Shown piece by piece: positions 6,553 through 14,807 of a DNA stretch of 18,484 nucleotides. The stretch lies in the NCBI GenBank assembly GCA_015520475.1, contig WAQA01000065.1, positions 1 to 18,484 of the forward strand, read 5' to 3'. Every line of letters starts with the position of its first letter. Position 1 is the first letter of the stretch. Source of the DNA: Candidatus Bathyarchaeota archaeon (lineage in GTDB: Archaea > Thermoproteota > Bathyarchaeia > Bathyarchaeales > WAQA01). The notes beneath the pieces are model-generated. The model was given only the letters and a program-made list of their open reading frames with translations, made no database searches and was not told where the DNA came from. The position numbers and the translations under genes were made by a program.

Positions 6553-9308
6553 AACGTTTCAGTGAAGAGGAATATCATCTTCCATTCTTTGATGAGAACG
6601 ATTATATACGTAGGATCTGCCCTAGATGTGGAGAGTACTTCTGGACTCAGAATCCAGATCAGACATTATGCGGAGAATCCAACGCGGCAGGCTGTTCAGA
6701 GTATAAATTCATAGATAACCCTCCAATCCGGAAGAGTTACAGTCTAAGGGAGATGAGGGAGAAGTTCCTATCCTTCTTTGAGAAGAATGATCATGAGAGG
6801 GTGAGGCCGTATCCGATAGTTGCCAGATGGAGAGATGACCTATACTTTACGAATGCAAGCATAATAGATTTCCAGCCCTACGTGACTGAAGGCCTGATCC
6901 CTCCCCCGGCAAATCCATTAGTGATAAGCCAGCCATGCGTAAGATTTCTAGATGTAGATAATGTAGGCCCAACATTTGGGAGGCACCTAACAATCTTTGA
7001 GATGGGAGGGCATCATGCATTCAACTCATCAGAGAAGGAAGTATACTGGAAGGATGAAACCGTCAGGTTCCATCATGAATTCGTTACAGAGGAGCTCGGT
7101 GTAAAATCTGAGGAGGTAATATATAAGGAGGGCGTATGGTCTGGAGGTGGAAATGCAGGTCCAGACGTTGAAAGCATAATAAACGGCCTTGAGGTTGCAA
7201 CATTAGTATTCATGAAGTATAAGGTTGTAGGCGGAGAATTTGTTGAGCTACCTATAAGAACGGTTGATACTGGATATGGAATTGAACGTTTCACATGGCT
7301 CTCTAAAGGCTCCGTAAGCTGCTTCCACGCAGCATATGATCGACTACTCGATAAGATATTTGATATAGCAGGTATAGGACGTGTAGAGGATAAAATCCTT
7401 ATTGAAGCTTCAAGGCTCTCAGGGATGATGGAATCCTCAAGGCTCCATAGTAAAGGCTGGATATGGAAGAGGATCTCTGAGAGGACAGGTGTAGATTATG
7501 AGGAGGTAGAGAGTATACTCTCACCTGTCCTAGGAGCCTTCGCAATTGCAGATCACACGAAATGCATAGCTTTCCTTCTCGCTGAGGGAATTGTGCCCTC
7601 AAATGTCCGTGAAGGATACTTCGCAAGGCTTATCATAAGGAGAGCATATAGAATCCTGAGAAGCCTCTCAATAGAGAATAGAATAGCCGATATAGTGGAT
7701 ATGCAGATAGACTATTGGTCCAATGACTTCCCACACTTGAAGGATATGCGAGATGAGATAATCGATATTCTCCTAATCGAAGTAGAGAAGTTTAAGAGGA
7801 CGTTAAGTCGAGGATCAACATTGATCAAGAGGAAGATTAAAGAGTTAAAGTCTGAGGGCGCCGCTGAGTTCCCGGTTGAAGCCTTAATAGAACTCTACGA
7901 CTCTCACGGTATACTTCCAGAATCAGTCAAAGACGTTGCTGAGAAGGCAGGTGTCAGAACAGTCATCCCTGAAAACTTTTACGGTTTAATAGCTGAGAGG
8001 CATCTGCAGCCATCCCAAACATCTGAAGAGGCCGTACAATCCGAACTGGACGAGAAGGTTAAGGATCTTCCTGAAACGAGAATGCTCTACTACGAGGATC
8101 CATACCTCTCAGATTTTAAGGCTAAGATCCTTAAGGTTCTAGGAGACGCGGTCATACTGGATCAGACAGCATTCTATCCTGAGGGGGGTGGACAACCAGC
8201 TGATCATGGATACTTGGAATTTAACGGTGGGAGGGTAAGGGTTGTCAACGTTGAGAAACATGGGAAGGTGATAGTGCATTTCGTCGATGGATCCATCCCT
8301 GAAGGCTTGGAGGTCAGGGGAGTTATAGACTGGAGTAGAAGGATCAGTCTTATGAGGCATCATACGGCAACCCATATAATAAATGCTGCTGCGAGGCATG
8401 TGCTAGGCGAGCATGTATGGCAGGCAGGTGCACAGAAAGAAGTTGATAGATCTAGACTTGACATATCCCACTATAAACGTCTCTCCCTAAGCGAGGTTCA
8501 CAAGATCGAAAGATTAGCGAATGAGATTGTATGTATGAATCTGCCTGTTGAGGTGATGTGGGCTCCAAGAGAGGAGGCTGAGAGAAGATATGGTTTCAGG
8601 CTGTATCAGGGCGGCGTAGTTCCTGGGAGGGAGATAAGAATCGTTAAGATTGGAGACTGGGATGTGGAGGCGTGCGGTGGAACCCACTGTAAAAGTACGG
8701 GTGAGGTAGGTATGATAAAGATTATCCGAACTGAGAGGATTCAGGATGGTGTTGAACGGCTGATATTCGCCGCCGGCCCATCCGCTCTGAAGAGGATCCA
8801 AGAGTACGAATCTAAACTTTACAGGATATCCGAGATGATGGAGGTTCCAGTTGAGAAAGTGGACAGATCACTTCATAATCTAATCTCAGAGTTTAAGGTT
8901 CTCCGTAAGGACAGAGAGAACCTGATTGGGAAAGTTGCAAGCTATGAGGCTGAAAGATACCTGGCTGAGGCATCAGTTATTAATGGCTTGAAGGTTATCA
9001 TTAAAATCGTAGGGGACGCCGGCATAGATCAAATGATTAAAGTAGCAGATAACATAGTTAAGTTGGAGCCGAAAGCCGTTGTTGCACTCTTTAAGGTTGA
9101 TGGAAACGTGAGGATAATTGTTATGGTCGGCGAGGATGCACGTAGAAGAGGTTTGAGGGCGGATGAGATTGTAAGGGAAGCATCCGTGAAGGTTGGTGGA
9201 GGTGGAAGTGGAAGACCTGACTTCGCCCAGGGAGGCGGCTCACTAACAAACAACATGGAAGAGGCAATATCTGAAATTAAGAGGTTCATTATCAAGAAGA
9301 TAGGTTGA
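6549..9308 (+). CDS. alaS: Alanyl-tRNA synthetase, archaeal type
   Basis: This class II synthetase attaches alanine to tRNA-Ala and hydrolyses mischarged Ser/Gly-tRNA. At 919 residues it has the full archaeal length. An N-terminal zinc-finger-like insert (C24, C27, C41, C49) is specific to archaeal AlaRS. The catalytic core has the conserved stretch FEMGGHHAFN. The editing domain shows H604-HTATH (604-609) and CGGTHC (709-714), giving the metal ligands H605, H609, C709 and H713. The C-terminal DHHA1 region contains GGGGSGRPDFAQGG (from about 883). The only in-frame start is TTG at 6549, since a stop lies two codons upstream. A GGAGATGA sequence precedes it. Its stop region overlaps the possible leuS TTG, so alaS and leuS are one operon. 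Confidence 0.97.
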   Translation: MKRFSEEEYHLPFFDENDYIRRICPRCGEYFWTQNPDQTLCGESNAAGCSEYKFIDNPPIRKSYSLREMREKFLSFFEKNDHERVRPYPIVARWRDDLYFTNASIIDFQPYVTEGLIPPPANPLVISQPCVRFLDVDNVGPTFGRHLTIFEMGGHHAFNSSEKEVYWKDETVRFHHEFVTEELGVKSEEVIYKEGVWSGGGNAGPDVESIINGLEVATLVFMKYKVVGGEFVELPIRTVDTGYGIERFTWLSKGSVSCFHAAYDRLLDKIFDIAGIGRVEDKILIEASRLSGMMESSRLHSKGWIWKRISERTGVDYEEVESILSPVLGAFAIADHTKCIAFLLAEGIVPSNVREGYFARLIIRRAYRILRSLSIENRIADIVDMQIDYWSNDFPHLKDMRDEIIDILLIEVEKFKRTLSRGSTLIKRKIKELKSEGAAEFPVEALIELYDSHGILPESVKDVAEKAGVRTVIPENFYGLIAERHLQPSQTSEEAVQSELDEKVKDLPETRMLYYEDPYLSDFKAKILKVLGDAVILDQTAFYPEGGGQPADHGYLEFNGGRVRVVNVEKHGKVIVHFVDGSIPEGLEVRGVIDWSRRISLMRHHTATHIINAAARHVLGEHVWQAGAQKEVDRSRLDISHYKRLSLSEVHKIERLANEIVCMNLPVEVMWAPREEAERRYGFRLYQGGVVPGREIRIVKIGDWDVEACGGTHCKSTGEVGMIKIIRTERIQDGVERLIFAAGPSALKRIQEYESKLYRISEMMEVPVEKVDRSLHNLISEFKVLRKDRENLIGKVASYEAERYLAEASVINGLKVIIKIVGDAGIDQMIKVADNIVKLEPKAVVALFKVDGNVRIIVMVGEDARRRGLRADEIVREASVKVGGGGSGRPDFAQGGGSLTNNMEEAISEIKRFIIKKIG

Positions 9309-9322
9309 GGAGGGCTATCACA

Positions 9323-12211
9323 ATGATAGATTGGAGAGATATAGAAGAGAAGTGGAGGAGGAGATGGGAGGAAGCCAGAATATTCGAGGCTGACCCTGAC
9401 CCTGAGAAGAGGAAATGTTTCGTAACATTTCCATACCCGTACATGAACGGTCCATTACATATAGGGCATGGCTTCACAGCCTCAAGGGTTGATGCATACG
9501 CGCGCTTCAGGAGGATGCAGGGATATAACACGCTCTTTCCATGGGCTTGGCACTGGACTGGAGAACCGATTCTAGGAGCTGCGTTACGTATCAAGATGGG
9601 TGATGAGAATGAGATAAGAGCCCTTAGAGAGGTGGATGGGGTTCCAGAAGAGGAGCTGAAGAACTTTATTGATCCAGTTTACATGGCAAATTACTATACG
9701 CGTGAAGGACGTGAAGCCGTGAGAAGGATGGGCTTCTCAGTTGATTGGCGCCGGGAGTTCCATACTACATATCTGGAGCCTACCTTCAGCCGCTTCGTTG
9801 AATGGCAATATGAAACGTTAAGGGATAAAGGATATGTGACGAGAGGTACACATCCGGTTGTATGGTGTCCAAACTGTAAGAGTCCAACAGGAGATCATGA
9901 CAGGCTTGAAGGTGAAGGCGTCTCACCGGAAGAGTATACATTGATAAAATTTCCATTCGGCGACTCATTCCTTCCAGCTGCAACCTTCAGGCCTGAAACA
10001 ATATACGGAGTCACCAACATGTTTATAAATCCGGAAGCCACCTACGTGGAGGCCGAGGTCGACGGTGAAAGGTGGATAGTCAGTAGGGAAGCCGCCGCTA
10101 AACTTAAAGAACAACTTAAGAAGGTGAAGGTTAAACGTGAATTTAAGGGTTCAGATATAATCGGTAAATACTTTAAGGATCCAATCTCTGGGAGGAGTCT
10201 TCCGATACTGCCAGGATGGTTCGTAGATCCAGAATCGGCGACGGGCGTAGTATATAGTGTTCCAGCACATGCACCGGCAGACTGGATAGCCATAAAGGAC
10301 TTGATGGAGAAACCTGAGAAACTTGAGGAGTTCGGCATAGATCGGAAGGTTATAGAGAATATTAAACCTATCTCCCTCATAGAGGTTGAGGGTTACGGTG
10401 AATACCCGGCTATCGAGATAGTTGAGAGTATGGATATAAAGGATCAGTATGACCCGAAAGTTGATGAGGCAACATCCATAATCTACAAGAAGGAGTTCCA
10501 TACCGGAGTTCTGAGGTCTATATGCGGCAAATATGCCGGTAAACTTGTTAGAGAAGTTAAATCTGAACTGATAGAGGACTTCAAGAGAGCAAATATTGCA
10601 GATTCCATGTATGATCTGCCGCGGAGGGTCATATGTAGATGCACAACTAAATGTATAGTGAAGATACTCTCTGATCAATGGTTCCTCAGATACTCGGATC
10701 CTAAATGGAAGATGATGGCTCACGAAGCAGTGGATAACGCTAAGATAATACCCGAATCAGCCAAGGTTTACTTCCACGATAAGATCGACTGGCTTCATGA
10801 CTGGGCATGTGCAAGAAGGACCGGTCTCGGAACCCCACTGCCGTGGAGTCCAGGATGGATAGTTGAGACCTTAAGCGACTCTACAATCTATATGGCCTTC
10901 TACACAATAGTCAAGCATATCAGAGCATACAATATCAGGGCTGAACAGTTAACCAATGAAGTATTCGATTACATATTCCTTGGACGTGGAGATCCAGACG
11001 AGATATCTGAGAGGGCCAAGATAGACCGGAGGATCCTAGATGAGATGCGTAGAGAATTCACGTACTGGTATCCCGTTGACATGAGGGTCTCCGCAAAGGA
11101 GCTGGTTCCAAACCATCTATGCTTCTTCATCTTCCAGCATACAGCGATATTCCCTAGAAAGTACTGGCCTAAGGGAATAAGCGTCAATGGAATGCTAAGG
11201 ATCGAAGGTGAGAAGATGTCGAAGTCAAAGGGGAACTTCATAACGTTGAAGTCCGCGGTTGAGAGGTATGGAGCTGACGTTACAAGGTTAACATTGCTTC
11301 TAGCAGCCCAAGACATGGATGATCCCGACTGGCGTGAAGAGAACGCCAGAAGCATAGATTCAAAACTAAAATCCCTACATAGCTTCGTCAGTGAAATCTT
11401 GAGGTTGAAGGGCGATGGTGAAGCCGGTATGCTCGATAGATGGTTGACAAGCATACTTCAGCAGAGAATACTTGAAGTGACAGAGTCCCTGGAGAACCTG
11501 AAGACTAGAACGGCAGCTGAAATAGCGCTCTTTGAAGTATGGAACGATATAAAATGGTATCTTAGAAGAGCCGGTAAGCCCAACCCAACAGTGTTAAAGG
11601 GCGTCCTAAACGTCTGGATTCGTCTCCTAGCCCCCTTCGCCCCCTACCTCTGCGAGGAGCTATGGGAGACGATTGGGGGAGAAGGTTTCGTCTCAACCTC
11701 TCCATGGCCATCCTATGATCAGTCAAAGGTTGATCCAGAAGCGGAGGAGGCTGAAAGACTAATCTCAAACCTTATAGAGGACACCATAAACATCATGAAA
11801 GCTACAAAGATAAAACCGAAGAGAATATACTACTACACAGCATCATCATGGAAATGGAAGATATACATGAAGGCTCTGGAGGAGTCACTCTCTAAAGGAA
11901 GAATCGCAATGAAGGATCTGATGAGAACCCTACTATCAGATCCACATCTAAGAGGAGATCCTAAAAGGACGGCTAAATTTGCAAGTCAAATACTGGCGGA
12001 AATAAACGATATACATGAGAAACGAAAGGAGTCGCTTCTTAAGATTGGAGTCCTAGATGAGAAACGGATACTTGAAGAAGCCAGCGAATTCTTCAAGAGA
12101 GAATTCAAAACAGAACTCTACATCTACCATGAAGATGACCCTGAACGTTACGATCCAAAGAATAGATCGTCAAATGCAAAACCATACAAACCAGCCATAT
12201 ACATAGAGTAA
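9323..12211 (+). CDS. leuS: Leucyl-tRNA synthetase, archaeal/eukaryotic type
   Basis: This class I synthetase charges tRNA-Leu. The start chosen is ATG 9323, giving 962 residues, because GAGGAGGG lies about eight bases upstream and MIDWRDIEEKW matches the family's usual N terminus; a TTG at 9305 would add six residues. Visible motifs are PLHIGHG (HIGH at 46-49), the WCPNCKSPTGDHD metal-binding-like segment near 181-193, the large CP1 editing insertion containing TFRPETIYG (about 221-229), and KMSKS at 631-635. The C-terminal extension is of the archaeal type and ends PYKPAIYIE. The gene begins 14 nt after the alaS stop, so it is co-transcribed and probably translationally coupled. No defect is seen. 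Confidence 0.97.
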   Translation: MIDWRDIEEKWRRRWEEARIFEADPDPEKRKCFVTFPYPYMNGPLHIGHGFTASRVDAYARFRRMQGYNTLFPWAWHWTGEPILGAALRIKMGDENEIRALREVDGVPEEELKNFIDPVYMANYYTREGREAVRRMGFSVDWRREFHTTYLEPTFSRFVEWQYETLRDKGYVTRGTHPVVWCPNCKSPTGDHDRLEGEGVSPEEYTLIKFPFGDSFLPAATFRPETIYGVTNMFINPEATYVEAEVDGERWIVSREAAAKLKEQLKKVKVKREFKGSDIIGKYFKDPISGRSLPILPGWFVDPESATGVVYSVPAHAPADWIAIKDLMEKPEKLEEFGIDRKVIENIKPISLIEVEGYGEYPAIEIVESMDIKDQYDPKVDEATSIIYKKEFHTGVLRSICGKYAGKLVREVKSELIEDFKRANIADSMYDLPRRVICRCTTKCIVKILSDQWFLRYSDPKWKMMAHEAVDNAKIIPESAKVYFHDKIDWLHDWACARRTGLGTPLPWSPGWIVETLSDSTIYMAFYTIVKHIRAYNIRAEQLTNEVFDYIFLGRGDPDEISERAKIDRRILDEMRREFTYWYPVDMRVSAKELVPNHLCFFIFQHTAIFPRKYWPKGISVNGMLRIEGEKMSKSKGNFITLKSAVERYGADVTRLTLLLAAQDMDDPDWREENARSIDSKLKSLHSFVSEILRLKGDGEAGMLDRWLTSILQQRILEVTESLENLKTRTAAEIALFEVWNDIKWYLRRAGKPNPTVLKGVLNVWIRLLAPFAPYLCEELWETIGGEGFVSTSPWPSYDQSKVDPEAEEAERLISNLIEDTINIMKATKIKPKRIYYYTASSWKWKIYMKALEESLSKGRIAMKDLMRTLLSDPHLRGDPKRTAKFASQILAEINDIHEKRKESLLKIGVLDEKRILEEASEFFKREFKTELYIYHEDDPERYDPKNRSSNAKPYKPAIYIE

Positions 12212-12254
12212 ACACTCGAAACGCCGAAATCCATACAACAAAACCCACAGACAA

Positions 12255-12269
12255 ATTAAAATATATATT
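12255..12269 (+). promoter_or_regulatory. TATA box of the tRNA-Arg gene
   Basis: The run attaaaatatatatt is an excellent archaeal TATA element. Its centre is about 32 nt before the mature tRNA 5' end, the expected distance for a start a few bases upstream of the tRNA. Confidence 0.6.
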
Positions 12270-12294
12270 CCTGGAAAATGAAGAATTTATGAAG

Positions 12295-12390
12295 GGGCCC
12301 GTGGCGTAGCCTGGATAGCGCGTCGGCCCTCTAACATAAAAAGCGGATGAAAGCCGGAGATCCTGGGTTCGAATCCCAGCGGGCCCGCCA
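12295..12390 (+). tRNA. tRNA-Arg (anticodon UCU) with an 18-nt intron and encoded CCA
   Basis: All arms fold: acceptor gggcccg/cgggccc (7 bp), D stem gcgt/gcgc, anticodon stem tcggc/gccgg, T stem ctggg/cccag with loop ttcgaat, discriminator G and genomic CCA. The anticodon loop region is 25 nt, so an 18-nt intron is present. Placing it at the usual 37/38 position (12334-12351) leaves the loop CCUCUAA with anticodon UCU (12330-12332). The bases also fit a relaxed bulge-helix-bulge: two 3-nt bulges (12332-12334 and 12350-12352) flank a central helix of four positions, one mismatched. Position 33 is then C instead of the near-universal U. A T-run at 12392-12395 follows directly. Confidence 0.9.
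12334..12351 (+). other. Archaeal tRNA intron (bulge-helix-bulge type), 18 nt
   Basis: Removing these 18 nt restores a 7-nt anticodon loop. Central-helix pairs 12328-12349 (C-G), 12330-12347 (U-A) and 12331-12346 (C-G) surround one C-U mismatch. Cleavage after the second base of each 3-nt bulge gives exactly these ends. It would be removed by the tRNA splicing endonuclease. Confidence 0.7.
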
Positions 12391-12391
12391 C

Positions 12392-12395
12392 TTTT
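12392..12395 (+). terminator. T-run after the tRNA
   Basis: TTTT starts one base after the encoded CCA. Short T-runs terminate archaeal RNA polymerase, so this probably ends the tRNA transcript. Confidence 0.4.
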
Positions 12396-12433
12396 AGGGC
12401 TGAACCTCAAACAACCGCCGAGGCTGCTCTGAG

Positions 12434-12459
12434 GAGGATCAGCAGGTCCTCCGATCCTC
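12434..12459 (+). repeat. Inverted repeat, 7-bp stem
   Basis: GAGGATC at 12434-12440 pairs perfectly with GATCCTC at 12453-12459 across a 12-nt loop. It lies between the tRNA and the transposase remnant and may belong to the decayed element; in the remnant's frame it is also readable as coding sequence, so it may be coincidental. Confidence 0.3.
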
Positions 12460-12483
12460 GAGGCTTTAGATGTTAAACGCCAC

Positions 12484-12776
12484 ATGTACTATAGGGATGT
12501 CAAGCTCGCAGAGTTCGCTTCAGTGATGAGCTATGGAGATGCCTCCAAGGAGCTTAAGACCGCTGCTGGCGTACACGTTCCGAAGAGGACGATACACAGC
12601 TTCGTCAGGGAGATAACACCCAAGCTTCTGGAGGTGAACAAGACGACTGACGAGTCTGGAATGGTGATAGGGGACTCAACGAAGATCCGGGGTTGGGGAG
12701 AGGGGAGATGAATAACGTTCATGTACTCCTATCTGACAGTGGACGGCTTCTACACTTAGGGGTTAACAGTAACTAG
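12484..12776 (+). pseudogene. Remnant of a transposase (UPF0236/ISLre2-like), frameshifted and truncated
   Basis: A 75-codon frame (12484-12711) reads MYYRDVKLAEF..., contains a helix-turn-helix-like segment (MSYGDASKELKTAAGVHVPK, then RTIHSFV) and VIGDSTKIRG. The last resembles the first-aspartate region of a DDE transposase. It then stops. The following bases continue sensibly in another frame (MNNVHVLLSDSGRLLHLGVN, 12708-12776) before a second stop, which shows a frameshift. Reading in frame also extends upstream of the ATG to 12433, giving LEALDVKRH, so both ends of the original protein are missing. Intact relatives would be several hundred residues. The family name is from memory of the pattern and is tentative. 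No terminal repeats were found. Confidence 0.6.
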
Positions 12777-12874
12777 CCATATAGTTTGAGGCTAAGTTAA
12801 TTTGACGCTTCTCCTAGAAGTATTCTTTTTGATTTTTAATTCAACATCCATATCCCATCTACCATTTCGAGTTG
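12777..12874. other. Convergent spacer with a T-rich tract
   Basis: This spacer lies between the transposase remnant (plus) and the end of the ABC-2 operon (minus). A plus-strand T-rich stretch at about 12825-12838 (ttctttttgattttt) could stop transcription coming from the tRNA side. No gene is seen. Confidence 0.4.
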
Positions 12875-13732
12875 TTATACCCATCGTGAGAAGCTTCCTT
12901 CCCTCTCGGCTTTTCTTATACCTGCCTTGAAGAATAGGAGTCCTAGTGGAATTAGGATTATGCAGAAGAGGGTGAGAGCATAGAAGTCACCTCTCACTAT
13001 TGGATTGTTGAGTGTTGCTCCTTTCAGTAATGCTAGCCTTGCTGATCGGTACACGTAGGTTTGTGGTAGGAGGAGGCTTATTCCTCTGGCCCATTCCGGC
13101 AGCCATTCAACTGGGAAGTATACGCCTGATGTGAGGGCTATGATGAAGCCGGTGAGCCACTGCACAGGGTTTCCCCATCGTCTGCAGTTTAGTAAGGTGA
13201 ATGTACTGGCGCTGATTAAGCCTAGACCTGAGACGGAGATTACGCCTAGAACTAGTAGGAGAAGCGTTAGGGCGTAGTTTGGGGCTGAGGGGCTTATATT
13301 GAAGACGAATACTCCTAGAAGTAGGTAGAGGGTTATGCTTATCGCCGCCTTGAAGTACTCGTAGAGGGTTATTCCCATCGTGTAGGAAATCACCCCTACC
13401 GGTGATGTGGCGAAGAATTCTAGGCTTGTATTCCAGAAGCCGCGGCATAACGCGTTATAGTATGAGTTCATGGTGGCCGATAAGAAGCTATTGAATATTA
13501 TGCCTAATACGATGAATGAGGCGAAGTCTCCTCCGTAGGCTTCAAGCTGGCCGACGTTGACGAAGATGGCTATGTAGTAGAAGATGAGTATGTTCACGAT
13601 CATCCCTGTGATGTGTAGGAGGAACTCGACGAAGAAGTAGAGCCACTGTCTGAGTGTGGATGTGAATGTTATCCATATGATCCATAGTCTGGTGTTTAGG
13701 TCAGCCCTTTTATACTCGAATCCGTCCTTCAC
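12875..13732 (-). CDS. ABC-2 type transporter permease (second cassette)
   Basis: This 285-residue membrane protein has about six helices, near residues 32-58, 68-88, 113-143, 152-177, 189-208 and 250-268. This is the DrrB/ABC-2 export permease layout, with the family-typical PVEWLPEWARG and LLPQTYVYRSARLAL segment between the last helices. It is clearly paralogous to the permease at 14808-15701: shared YGGDF/YGGDYVS, VLGIIFNS/VLGIVLNS, SGVYFP/SGAYYP and the same SRWV end. The start is GTG 13730-13732, overlapping the ATPase stop as GTGA. It is the last gene of the four-gene operon. Likely exports a hydrophobic compound, lipid or glycan, but the substrate cannot be read from sequence. Confidence 0.9.
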   Translation of the reverse strand: MKDGFEYKRADLNTRLWIIWITFTSTLRQWLYFFVEFLLHITGMIVNILIFYYIAIFVNVGQLEAYGGDFASFIVLGIIFNSFLSATMNSYYNALCRGFWNTSLEFFATSPVGVISYTMGITLYEYFKAAISITLYLLLGVFVFNISPSAPNYALTLLLLVLGVISVSGLGLISASTFTLLNCRRWGNPVQWLTGFIIALTSGVYFPVEWLPEWARGISLLLPQTYVYRSARLALLKGATLNNPIVRGDFYALTLFCIILIPLGLLFFKAGIRKAEREGSFSRWV

Positions 13733-14787
13733 TGTGCTTTTCCTCCTGTCAGCGATATGAAGACGTCTTCTAATGTGGGCTGAACTATGTCGACATACTC
13801 GACTTTGATTCCCATCCGCCTGGTTAACTCGAGGATGTCTGGTAGTACCTCTTCATGGTCAGGCGTGTGCACCCTTATGAAGCCCCTGCCAGTCACGTCG
13901 TCTAGGATCTGTACAGCTACGGAATCTACTAATTCAACCTTTCTGGCATGATCCTCGAAGTATGGGTCCAGGTTTACGGCTTCTATCTCGATCACGTCTA
14001 CTCTCTTGATCAGCCTTCTTAGGTTTGCTGGGGTATCGCATGCTATGATTCTTCCATGATTCATTATTGCGATTCTGTCGCAGAGCTCCTCAGCCTCGAA
14101 CATGTAGTGAGTTGTTAGGAGTATGGTCTCCTTTAACTCTTTGCTGAGGATGTTCTTGATGTACGATCTGATCTCCCTTGCGGATCCCGGATCTAAGCCC
14201 ACGGTCGGCTCGTCGAGGAAGAATATGGGGGTTCTTAGGAGGAACCCCTTTGCGACAAGCATCTTCTGCCTCATCCCGCTTGAGAGTTTTCCAGGGTACT
14301 CGTTTGCCTTCTCCTCTAAGCCGACGATGCTTAGTGCCTCCTTGATTCTCCTACTAGCCAAGGAAGGGTCTAACCCGTATATGCCAGCGAAGAATTCTAG
14401 GTTCTCTTTGACTGTTAACCCCCAGTCGAAGGCCATCCATGTTCCGCTTCCAACAAGGTTTATGGAGAGTTTAACCCCTTCAGGTTCCTCTCTTATGTCG
14501 TAGCCGTTTACTAGGGCTGTTCCCTCATCTGGGATAAGTAATGTGGAGAGGCACTTTATCAGCGTGGTCTTACCAGCCCCGTTTGGTCCTATAAGGCCGA
14601 AGAACTCTCCCTTCCTTATCTTTAGGTCTACATGGTCCACTGCGGTTATCTCTTCTGCCTCTCGTCCCGCAAGTTTGAGTAGGCCCCCAACTATCCATTG
14701 GCCTGTGATATGGAAGTTTATTGGGAGCTTCCTCGCTTTCTTGAATCTTTTCGTGAGCTTGAAGGTTTCAACCGCATATTCTGTCAT
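13729..14787 (-). CDS. ABC-2 exporter ATPase, DrrA-like (second cassette)
   Basis: This 352-residue ATPase has Walker A GPNGAGKTT at 67-75, signature LSSGMRQK at 168-175, Walker B IFFLDEP at 188-194 followed by TVGLDP, and H227. The C-terminal 120 residues after ACDTPANLRRL are the extra regulatory domain common in DrrA-type subunits. I chose ATG 14787 rather than the longer GTG 14817. It has GGAG-rich sequence upstream, and MTEYAVETFKLTK then aligns with the paralogue's start (AKYAIETFDLTK). The gene then begins 20 nt after the upstream permease stop and shares a GTGA overlap with its own permease. Both paralogues carry an insertion of about 35 residues before AVDHVDLK. Confidence 0.93.
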   Translation of the reverse strand: MTEYAVETFKLTKRFKKARKLPINFHITGQWIVGGLLKLAGREAEEITAVDHVDLKIRKGEFFGLIGPNGAGKTTLIKCLSTLLIPDEGTALVNGYDIREEPEGVKLSINLVGSGTWMAFDWGLTVKENLEFFAGIYGLDPSLASRRIKEALSIVGLEEKANEYPGKLSSGMRQKMLVAKGFLLRTPIFFLDEPTVGLDPGSAREIRSYIKNILSKELKETILLTTHYMFEAEELCDRIAIMNHGRIIACDTPANLRRLIKRVDVIEIEAVNLDPYFEDHARKVELVDSVAVQILDDVTGRGFIRVHTPDHEEVLPDILELTRRMGIKVEYVDIVQPTLEDVFISLTGGKAQ

Positions 14788-14807
14788 TTTAGGTCTCTCC
14801 TCTCCTT

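Noticed and set aside
9305..9322. TTG at 9305 as the leuS start, overlapping the alaS stop as TTGA
   Set aside because: The ATG at 9323 has a strong GAGGAGGG ribosome binding site and matches the usual LeuRS N terminus; the TTG has only a weak purine stretch before it. It remains possible.
10151..10723. 190-codon minus-strand open frame within leuS
   Set aside because: Antisense shadow of a long real gene; no ribosome binding site, no recognisable domain.
12105..12485. 126-codon minus-strand open frame containing AGIRTQDLRLSS
   Set aside because: This is the well-known false protein obtained by translating the antisense strand of a tRNA gene; it covers the tRNA-Arg and the leuS end.
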